DNA from: Ipomoea triloba
Lineage: Eukaryota > Streptophyta > Magnoliopsida > Solanales > Convolvulaceae
DNA length: 64,000 bases
NCBI RefSeq assembly: GCF_003576645.1
Contig: NC_044922.1
Location: 21,769,372 to 21,833,371 of the forward strand
Direction: 5' to 3'
Shown here: in pieces, positions 55,916 to 64,000 of the stretch
Position numbering within the stretch: position 1 is the stretch's first letter
Layout: every line of letters begins with the position of its first letter
Made by a program: the position numbers and the translations under genes
The notes under the pieces: generated by a model
Databases searched by the model: none
Seen by the model: only the letters and a program-made list of their open reading frames with translations
Told to the model about the DNA's origin: nothing

Positions 55916-58900
55916 ATGAAGTGCTTTATATGGAACTGCCAAGGGGCAGCTTCTATGGCATTTAGGCGTACTCTAAAACAATTCTATAGAGACTATAAGC
56001 TAGACATGGTCTGTCTCCTTGAACCAAAAGTTTCAGGGGAGCAGGCAAATCGAATTTGTATAAGTTTTGGATTTGAGGATTGGATCAGAGTGGAGGCGTT
56101 TGGTTTCTCAGGCGGTATTTGGATTTTTTGGAACCAGCCGTTAGTAGTACAAGTTTTGAGTACTCATCCTCAGTTTATCAATCTACAAGTAGAAGAAAAC
56201 AATTCACCTCCATGGATATTGTCAATTATTTATGGTAGTCCTAACCAAACTTTGTGGAAAAAACTGTTCTCGGATCTCTCAGCGAATGGCTTCACTCCTC
56301 ACGCATGCTGGCTAGCTTGTGGAGACTAATTCAGTAATTGAGATGGATGAAGTGAGCAACCCAGAATGTTTTAACACAGCAAGATGCTTGGATTTTAGGG
56401 AATGGATCTTTCGGGAATGACTAATCGATCTAGGCTACGTGGGATCAAAATATACATGGATGAGAGGAACAAACTCGACCTCTTTCAAAGGGGCTAGGCT
56501 CGATCGAGCCTTAAGCAACGTCAATTGGAGGAATAATTATCCAGAAGCAAGAGTCGAACACCTTCCTATAGTAAGTTCTGACCATGCACCACTATTGATT
56601 AATTGTAATCCTGGTTCAGGAACGAGGCCGAGGAAAGCTTTTAGATTCAATATGGCGTGGACGATGCACGAGGATTTCATAAACTACATCAATAATTCTT
56701 GGGAGTTAGGAAAGGATTTAGAAGACAATAAATCAAAGACTGCAGAAGCTTTAGTGGCATGGAATAAGACAACTTTTGGGAACATTTATCATAGGAAAAA
56801 AAGAATCCTCAGTAGGATAAAAGGAATTCAAAGATGCATAACTTGGCAAGCTAGGAGTGATCTGCTAAGGTTAGAAAGGAAATTAAGGGAGGAATTACAA
56901 ATTACTCTGCAACAAGAAGAGATGCTATGGTACCAAAGATCGAGAGAAGAGTGGATTACCTCGGGGGAAGCCAACACTAAATTCTACCACACAGCAACGT
57001 CAGTGAAGAAAAACAGAACACAAATTAACTCCCTTCGCTCTGAAGGGGGTGACTGGATTACAGATAAGGAACTTCTAGTTGATCATGTAAGATCATATTT
57101 TGAGCGTTTATTTTCAGAAGCCCATACCATCAGCACTCAACATCATATACACGGCAATTTCCCATCTTTAAGTGAACAGGACTGGCAAGAGGTTAATCGT
57201 CCATTTCAACTGGACGAGATAAAAAGGGCCCTTTTCGAAATGAACCCGTGCAAAGCTCCCGGCCCAGATGGTTTCAGTGTAGGTTTTTACCAAAAAGCTT
57301 GGGAGGTCATTGGTGGCAGCATCATCAGCTATGCCTTAGAATTTTTCTCACAAGGATCACTGCCAAGAGGGAGAAACGATACGATTATCACACTTCTACC
57401 AAAGGTTCCAAATCCTGAAAATGTGAAACAATTGAGACCGATTGGCCTTTGTAATGTCACGTACAAACTCCTAACGAAGACAATGGCATCTCGGCTCAAA
57501 GAAATTTCAAAGAAACTGGTCGGACCACACCAAACGAGTTTCGTACCCGGAAGACAAATTTCAGACAATATCATCATATTTCAAGAGATCCTCAACTCTA
57601 TGAAGATTAGGAGAGCAGCTATTGGGTGGTTAATCATGAAAGTGGACTTGGAGAAAGCCTATGACAAGTTAGCATGGAGCTTCATTGAACAAACATTGGT
57701 GGAAATTGGCTTTAATGATACCTGGAGAAGGAACATTATGACGTGCATTACAACTCCAAGACTGGCAGTAAATTGGGAAAGAACTATTTCAGACTGGTTT
57801 CAACCAAAAAGAGGAATTCGACAAGGAGATCCTATATCACCCTTACTTTTTGTTTTATGCATTGAAAGGCTAAGTCACATTATCAATAACTCTATTTCTG
57901 ATGGTAAATGGAAAGGGATAAAACTGAACAAAAAAGGTCCTCATTTGTCTCACCTATTTTTTGCAGACGACATGCACTTATTTGGGGAAGCTACAATGGA
58001 ACAAGCAGAAGAAATGGTACGTTGCTTGAAGGTTTTCTGCGATCTTTCCGGCCAGACGGTGAACGTGTAGAAATCCTCCATGTTCTTCTCAAAGAATACT
58101 CAACAAGATTTGCAAAGGAGAATTATAGAGCTGACCGGAATAGCAAAAGTTGAAGATCTGGGGAAATACTTAGGTATCCCTGCATTACATGGAAGATTGA
58201 AAAAGGATACCTATGCGGGTCTCATTGAACGAATCCATCATAAGCTAGCTAGTTGGAAGGCAAAGACGCTACCTCTAGTAGGGAGACAAGTCCTAGCGCA
58301 ATCAGTTCTAACCTCTATACCATATTACACCATGCAATCAACACTGCTACCTAAAGGACTGATAAAATCGATTGATCAGCTTATACGAAATTTTCTATGG
58401 GGCAGCTCTCCGGAAGGTAGGAAGATTCATTTAGTAAACTGGGAAACAGTGACTAAAAGCAAGGACAGAGGAGGCTTGGGATTACGAAGTCTGGAAGCAA
58501 TGAACGAAGCCTTCTTGATGAAAGTGGGTTGGCGTCTGCTTCAGAATGAGGACAGTCTGTGGACTCGAGTGATTAGATCGAAGTATGCATGTACACCGAC
58601 AGATTGCTCTAAGTGGAGGCCCAAGGCTAACATTTCCAATTTATGGAAGGGGATTCTGAAAACCATCCCATGTCTACAGAAAGGGACGACGAAGCTGATC
58701 AAGAATGGCTTGAGTACACAATTTTGGTGCGAAAAATGGCTGGAGGAAGAGCCACTAAGCAATTATAGTATCTTAGAAATTCCCCAAACAGAAAAATATA
58801 ATGTAGTGGCAGACTACTGGGATAAAAATAGTGGTTGGGATTGGAGTAGATTGACTCATATTCTTCCATCAGCCCAACTGGATAAACTGGCGGCAGTGGT

Positions 58901-60055
58901 TATTGATGAAAACCTGGATTCAAAAGATATCGTTGGATGGAGGAATGAAACCTCAGGAAGATTCTCGATTAGCTCCGCGTATAGCATTGTCATGAAGGGT
59001 TCAGAATCCGATAGCCCGATTGACTCATCTGAAGCAGCGAAGTGGAACGCAATATGGAAACTGAAAATTCCGAATCGCATCAAGAATTTTTTGTGGCTTG
59101 TTCGCCATGAAAGGATCTTGACAAATAGTAGGAGGTTGAAGATAGGACTATCATCATGTGACAAATGCAGATCCTGTGAAGACAAGGTGGAGGACATCGA
59201 CCATGTGTTTCGCAACTGCCCAGAAGCAGAACAAGTCTGGAGAAGAGTTTATCCGACACATCATAGGGAAATGAGGAATGCATTATTCAGGGAATGGTTT
59301 CATCGGGGTATTAAGTGCAGAGGGACTGGAAATAGACCTCAAGATGACAACATTGTGTTTGCAGTCACATTGTGGTGGGTTTGGAAATGGAGAAACGAGC
59401 TAGTGTTCAACAACTCAATCCAACCCCTACAATTGAAAATACAGTGGATTAACTCTCAAGTAAAAGAGGTAAATACAGCCTTTGCTAGATTAAAAGCCAA
59501 ACAAGGGAATTCACACTTGGGCAATTGGGAAACATTCAGCTGGGAAAGACCACAAGAGGACACGATCAAAATAAACTATGATGGAGCAGTAGACCTAAAT
59601 ACCAACTTGGCAGGTTGCGGTGGAATAGCTAGGGACTCAAGAGGATCATGGCTCGGAGGCTATATCAGCAAAATAGGTTCCTGTTCGCCAGTGCAAGCAG
59701 AGGCCTGGGCACTGCTAAGAAGCTTTCAACTAGCAAGACGAATGGGTTTAAGAAAAGTGGTCTTTGAGGGGGATTCAAGCGAGATCGCAAATGGGATGTC
59801 TACAGGCCAAGTATCCAATCACGTCATATGGAATATACTCAGGCATGTAAACAAGAGGCAGGATATTTGGAGTCATGGTCATTAAGCACAGTACCTAGGG
59901 AAATAAATAAAGCCGCGGATTGTATGGCAAAGTCCTCGCTAAAGGTTCCAAAAGGTATGTATATAAAAAGTAATCCCCCAGATGATGTTTTGCCCTTGAT
60001 CGAGGAGGATGTAGCAGCATATCCCTCATGGCGTTTTATGTATAGCTGTAGCTAG
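55916..60055 (+). pseudogene. LINE ORF2: endonuclease, reverse transcriptase, RNase H; four breaks
   Basis: The start MKCFIWNCQGAAS opens an exonuclease-endonuclease-phosphatase type endonuclease (WNCQG, LLEPKVSG, then SKYTWMRG and SSDHAPLL). The reverse transcriptase follows (CKAPGPDGFSVGFYQKAW, LEKAYDKLAW, RGIRQGDPISPLLFVLCIE, FADDMHLFGE with the catalytic ADD). Then come a zf-RVT zinc-binding region (WKLKIPNRIKNFLWL, CDKCRSC..H..C) and RNase H (INYDGAVDLNTN, AEAWALL, EGDSSEIANG). Breaks: a 2-base loss at about 56329 (GGAGACTAATTC), a TGA at 56418-56420, a TAG at 58068-58070 (in frame, probably from CAG), and a frameshift at about 59870. The element cannot move by itself now, but is young. 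Confidence 0.88.
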
Positions 60056-60111
60056 TTTGAAGTGTATTGGGTTTCCCCCTTCCAAAATTATATAAAAGAG
60101 GTATCGATATT

Positions 60112-60463
60112 GAATTAATACATTAATAATTGATTAATGGATTAATTCAATATTGGGTAGTTTTGGGCTTTTAAAGGCTAGCACCTTTAGGCCCAAACCA
60201 GGCTATATATATAGCCTTGCCCTATTTATTAAGTACTGTAGAAGTGATACAGAGATTAAGTCAGGAAAATTGTTTTCACGTAGAAATCTCTAGGAGTTCT
60301 CGCGTGCTCGACCGGTGGACGGACTAGAGGTCGGACGATTGGATGGTTTTGATTCTGCCAAAAGCACGCTTCAAGGGTAAACCTTTCTAACTTCCTATTT
60401 AAACATAGAATCATGAAAAAGCGATTTGATGCTTCCGCTGCGCATGTATGTTTTTCTAACATT
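60112..60463 (+). mobile_element. LTR-like sequence interrupted by the LINE (tentative)
   Basis: After the LINE the sequence has a TATA-like GGCTATATATATAGCC (60203) and ends TTTTTCTAACA at 60463, similar to the LTR end at 52968. Together with 53914-54119 (starting TGTAACGGAAAGG) it could be one LTR of about 575 bp with the LINE inside. No second LTR was found. Confidence 0.3.
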
Positions 60464-60489
60464 TGAAACGTACCGTAAAATTGATAAAA

Positions 60490-60890
60490 AAATTGTTTGG
60501 TCTAGATAGAGGAAAAAAGTCTGTAGAGAATGTTGAAAAGTTTGGGGTTGGAGAGTTGGATTTCATCTATTTATATTAATGAAGAAAAAGTCTATAGAAA
60601 TCTTGGCTTATTTTGACAGAGTCTATAAAAGTTAATGACTAATCCTGGCCTATTCTGACAGAGTCTATAAAAGTTAATGACTTTTTGAATACTGGTAGAC
60701 TATTAAAGACTCTATAAAAGTTTGAATAGAATACCAGTATACTTTTAAAGAGTTTTAAAAAGTTTGGATCCAATACCGGTAGACTTTTAAAGAGTCTTTA
60801 AAAGTTTAAATTGAATACCACCAAACTTTTAAAGTTAATAAAAGTCTTTAAAAGTATATGAAAGTCATGATTGAATACACCCTCCTTAAT
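60490..60890. repeat. Array of AGTCTATAAAAGT-type subterminal repeats
   Basis: Words like GAGTCTATAAAAGTTAATGA, ACTTTTAAAGAGTCTTTAAA and TTGAATACCA/GGTAGACTTTT recur about ten times in direct and inverted order, ending in ATGATTGAATACACC. Such subterminal clusters are typical of hAT/MITE ends (GGGTGTATTCAAT..). The matching opposite end is not evident, so this is a truncated element. Confidence 0.5.
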
Positions 60891-61080
60891 ACAATTGGTA
60901 TCAGAGACGAGGTCACGAGTCCGAATCGATAGTGAGGTGAAAGCCGAGTCCTGTCCTATGTGGGATATGGGCGTAGGTTGGGCCAAGTCCAATCCCAAGA
61001 GGGGAATAATAAGCGCGTAGACTAAGGACCGAGTCAGGCGTGCTGCGCAACTCGGCTTGAACCCAAACTAAAGGAGCACA
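60890..61080 (+). other. tRNA-like or retroelement-derived fragment
   Basis: Contains TTGGTATCAGAGACGAGGTC and ACGAGTCCGAATCGATAG, reminiscent of a box-A/box-B pair or of the primer-binding region of Copia elements, followed by GC-rich non-coding sequence to 61075. The exact nature is not resolved. Confidence 0.3.
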
Positions 61081-61280
61081 ATTATTTTCCAATGATAGTA
61101 TTTAAAATAATGTAATTTCAATACTCAAATAATGTACTTTCAAATAATGTACTTTTTGTATATTAAAATGTATTTTTATTTATGTTTCACACAGTTGTGT
61201 AGATCATGGTCCATGTAATAATAATTGGTGAGTTGTTGTGTCGGCCACTGAAGAGACCACCAGCCCACAAGCCATAAACC

Positions 61281-61833
61281 GGATCGTTATACTGTGGACT
61301 AGGGTCCACAATGCATTGTGGACCTTGGTCCGAAACGAGCCGGGCGTATGCGGCGTATTACAGGTTTTTTTTTTGTTAAATTAAAATATAACTGTAATTT
61401 GAACAACAACAAAAACAGTGACGAAGAAGCAAGAACAAAAAACACACACAAGTTCATCAGATCACAAAAACACACACAGAACATGAATACACAGAACATT
61501 TGCGTAGAATACACAGAAAGTTTGTCTAGAATACACATAATATTTGACACAAAATACACAGAATTAATCTTCCTAACATTCGAATGCACAAACACATCAA
61601 AACTTGTGTTAATAACATGAATACACAGAACGGTTGCATAGAATACACAAAATATTGACACAAAATACACAGAATTCATCATCCTAAACATTCGAATGCA
61701 CAAACACATCACAACCTGTGTTACTAACATGAATATACAGAATGATTGCCTAGAATACACAGAACTTATCTCTTAGCATTTTGGCACAGGGTGCACAATG
61801 CATTGTGTATCCTGGTCCACGATATAAATTGCC
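61281..61833. mobile_element. MULE-like element with 9-bp TSD and internal minisatellite (opposite orientation)
   Basis: Inverted ends: left GTTATACTGTGGACTAGGG, then TCCACAATGCATTGTG; right CACAATGCATTGTG, then TATCCTGGTCCACGATATAAA. The direct repeat CCATAAACC flanks it at 61272-61280 and 61834-61842 (9 bp). The interior (61455-61765) is made of units with AATACACAGAA and TTGCCTAGAATACAC, the reverse complement of the minisatellite at 48580-49030, and shares ATTCGAATGCACAAACAC. It is 553 bp with no transposase. The two elements belong to one family with diverged ends. Confidence 0.85.
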
Positions 61834-61842
61834 CCATAAACC

Positions 61843-62274
61843 CATCTTTTTTTTTAGCCCATCAATTCAATGAATCAAATAGTTTGGGCCCAAATCAAAT
61901 CTGTCTTCAAAATTAAATCCTAACAGAAAGGGCATAATGGGAAGAGAGAAGCATAACACAAAGTAAAGTGGAGTGAGTGAGAGAATTGTCGGAAAGGAAA
62001 AAGAAAGAAGAGAGGAGATAATGATAGGCAAAGTTGTAATCTATATATATATTAAAACAGAAGTGCTAGCTTTCCCGCTCATTTTAGTCCAAAAAATTTG
62101 AAATCGGTCAACATAATATTATATAATAATTCCTTATCAGAAATCATAGCCTTCCTTATTTATGGCTAAAATTGACAAAATATTCAAAATATGATTCCAT
62201 TCCTTATTATACACAGAAATTAATGTAATATTTTAATCAATTCCATTCCTGTATGAATATATTAATCTTGCGTA

Positions 62275-62280
<6 letters not shown>
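61843..62280. other. Intergenic; purine-rich tract and possible Helitron-like 5' end
   Basis: A GA-rich stretch at 61930-62010 could be a host promoter or leader, but no gene follows. At 62040 the sequence TCTATATATATATTAAAAC, preceded by A, resembles a Helitron 5' terminus (TCTATACTATATTAAAAG). No CTRRT 3' end with hairpin was found. Confidence 0.3.

Positions 62281-62332
<52 letters not shown>
62279..62332. repeat. (TA)n microsatellite
   Basis: About 26 TA units. Confidence 0.95.
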
Positions 62333-62336
<4 letters not shown>

Positions 62337-62426
62337 ATATGATCTATTTGCTACTATAAGAACAATAACCCATTAAAAATATTACGTACTATATTATTAA
62401 ATTCCTCTCATGAAATTAATGTAATT

Positions 62427-62600
62427 ACACCACTCAATGTTAAGAAATGCACCACTCAATGTTAAGAAATGCACCACTCAATGTTACGGAATACACCACT
62501 CAGTGGTGTATTTCTTAAATATGAAATACACCATTCAATGTTATTGAGTGGTGCATTTCATAACATTGAGTGGTGCATTTCTTAACATTGAGTGGTGTAA
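62427..62600. repeat. Long foldback of ACACCACTCAATGTTAAGAAATG units
   Basis: The left arm has four direct copies of a 22-bp unit with CACCACTCAATGTTA; the right arm has the same unit inverted (TAACATTGAGTGGTG), centred near 62500 on CACCACTCAGTGGTG. The whole forms an imperfect palindrome of about 170 bp with tandem arms, able to form a strong hairpin. Class unknown. Confidence 0.85.
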
Positions 62601-62673
62601 ACCGCACGGCCACACGTAAGAGCACGGCCACATTTGAATAAAAATCTATATATATATATATATATAGATTACT

Positions 62674-63345
62674 ATGTTAATGTATGTAATTAAATTCCTC
62701 TCATGATGATATTCAAAAAAAATTATTCCAACAACTAAATTACTATATGATGTATATTAGAGTATTAAAAAAATGTTATTATATTATGTTAATGTACGCA
62801 ATTTAATTTCTCTCATGATAATATTAAAAAAAAAATCCAACAATCAAATTAGTATATGATGTATATTATAGTATTCAAAAAAAAATATTACTATATTATG
62901 TTAATGTACGTAATTAAAATTCCTCTCACGATAATATTAAAAGAAATTCCAACAATCAAATTACTATATGATGTATATTATAGTCTTAAAAAATTACTAT
63001 ATTATGTTAATGTACGTAATTAAATTTATCTCATGATAATATTAAAAAAATAAAAATTCCAACAACCAAATTATTATATGATATATATTATAGTATTAAA
63101 AAATATTACTATATTATGTTAATGTACGTAATTAAATTCATCTCATGATAATATTAAAAAAAATAAAAATTCAAACAATCAAATTAGTATTTTATGTATA
63201 TTATAGTATTAAAAAATATTACTATATTATGTTAATGTACGTAATTAAATTCATCTCATGATAATATTCACACATAAAAATTTCAACAATCAAATTACTA
63301 TATGATGTATATTATAGTATTCCAAACAAATATTACTATATTTTG
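62674..63345 (+). repeat. Minisatellite with a ~112-bp unit, six copies
   Basis: The unit begins ATGTTAATGTACGTAATTAAA and contains CTCTCATGATAATATT and CAATCAAATTACTATATG. Starts are at 62674, 62786, 62898, 63004, 63116 and 63229 (spacing 106-113). A degenerate half-copy precedes it at about 62375. AT-rich and non-coding; spacing is tandem, not CRISPR-like. Confidence 0.88.
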
Positions 63346-64000
63346 TACATGTATATATATATAAAGTTTACCAAATAAAATTATTATTGATTGATGTATA
63401 CATGTAATGACTTTATTTGGTAAGCTTTATATAATCTATACTATATATAAAAGTAAAACTCTTCTATTTCATGTTTCCGTTAAAACTTTTGAGGTCTATT
63501 AATTAAATATTTTATTGGTCAAATAATTAATAAAACTTATTTTGTAAGAAAATGTAAAATGAAAATTAACTAATATCTATTAATTGGTAATATTGTTTTT
63601 ATATTCGCGTATCAACACTATTAATAAAAGTTATAAAATCCCCCCTTCAACTTTCCAGCACAAACTAATATTATTAATTAATTGATAAAAATATTAATAA
63701 ATTTTAATTGGTAACAAAATTTTATTTACCAAATTCTGAGAATAATTAAACCATTATAATTGTGAGAATAATGAAATTTTTTTTGTGTAATTTTATAATA
63801 AAAAATAATTTATTAATTATTATTTACACCAATAATAATAATTCAAATACTTATTTGTACTTCTATATCTATACTACTGTTAATGAAAATAAAATCATCC
63901 TTTGTAAAATTTCCTCGCAAACAATAGTAAAGATAAAACGGAAAAGAAAGCTGATTTTTTTAATTGATTGAAAATATAAAAAGATCCTAATGGAAAAAGA
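63346..64000. other. AT-rich intergenic sequence to the end of the window
   Basis: No gene. A Helitron-like start (TCTATACTATATATAAAAG, preceded by A) occurs at 63436 with no end within the window. GTTTACCAAATAAA (63366) and TTTATTTGGTAAGC (63411) form a short inverted pair. Confidence 0.4.

Larger units (their letters stand above)
54137..60094 (+). mobile_element. Near full-length L1-type LINE with 17-bp TSD
   Basis: A two-ORF non-LTR retrotransposon of about 5.96 kb. The target-site duplication AAAGAGGTATCGATATT is at 54120-54136 and 60095-60111, perfect over 17 bases, which fixes both ends and implies recent insertion. ORF1 (54222-55886) is open; ORF2 (55916-60055) has four visible disruptions. 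The 3' end lacks a clean poly-A and finishes with CCAAAATTATAT. The element sits in what may be another retroelement. Confidence 0.9.

Noticed and set aside
61299..61760. 153-codon minus-strand open frame rich in Cys/Phe, looking like a membrane protein
   Set aside because: It covers the same minisatellite inside a MULE-like element and also runs into the terminal repeats.
62674..63345. Regularly spaced repeats as a possible CRISPR array
   Set aside because: The repeats are contiguous ~112-bp tandem units with no spacers, in a plant nuclear context.

Overview
This is nuclear DNA of a flowering plant, most likely a eudicot. It is AT-rich and dense in transposons. The genes have short introns with GT..AG borders, and the two tRNA genes are of nuclear plant type. 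Species and chromosome cannot be told from the sequence; nothing bacterial, viral or organellar was found.

The main content, from about 15 to 52 kb, is a tandem cluster of F-box/LRR/FBD genes (substrate-receptor subunits of SCF ubiquitin ligases), nearly all on the minus strand. The family has three coding exons. Exon 1 carries the F-box and most leucine-rich repeats, exon 2 one more LRR block, and exon 3 the FBD domain. Both introns sit between codons. Three copies look intact: 15195-16968 (418 aa), 32434-33950 (433 aa) and 40117-41615 (427 aa). One copy (43390-44867) is open except for a TGA at codon 36. The rest are pseudogenes or exon relics: 18.7-20.3 kb (plus strand), 21.0-21.9, 23.0-24.9, 27.2-28.65, 30.9-32.35, 35.1-35.35, 37.0-39.0, 39.2-39.4, 40.08, 49.2-51.0 and 51.6-52.2 kb. 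A different F-box type (F-box plus F-box-associated domain) lies at 8324-9373 with one in-frame TAG, next to a decayed copy at 7.4-8.2 kb.

Between the genes are several transposons with readable ends. MULE-like elements with 9-bp target-site duplications (TSDs) lie at 12570-13409, 22070-22896, 48447-49129 and 61281-61833. A 1.4-kb hAT element with an 8-bp TSD lies at 29297-30696. A Tourist-like MITE lies at 14025-14542. A near full-length L1-type LINE (54137-60094) has a 17-bp TSD and only four visible breaks in ORF2. There are also LTR-retrotransposon remnants at about 1.6, 4-5.6, 10.9-12.1, 35.35-37.0 and 52.2-53 kb, tRNA-derived SINE-like units, microsatellites, a 112-bp minisatellite and a long foldback at 62.4 kb. 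tRNA-Cys(GCA) and tRNA-Val(AAC) lie tail to tail at 24.4-24.6 kb, inside the former intron of an FBD pseudogene.

The first 4.4 kb is probably misassembled: 2083 bp is present twice, separated by single Ns. The observations most worth following are (a) two MULE-like elements that share an internal minisatellite, (b) a captured glycosyltransferase (DUF604-like) exon fragment just upstream of an intact F-box gene, (c) the single-nonsense F-box allele, and (d) a MULE insertion whose empty site is preserved in a neighbouring paralogue.
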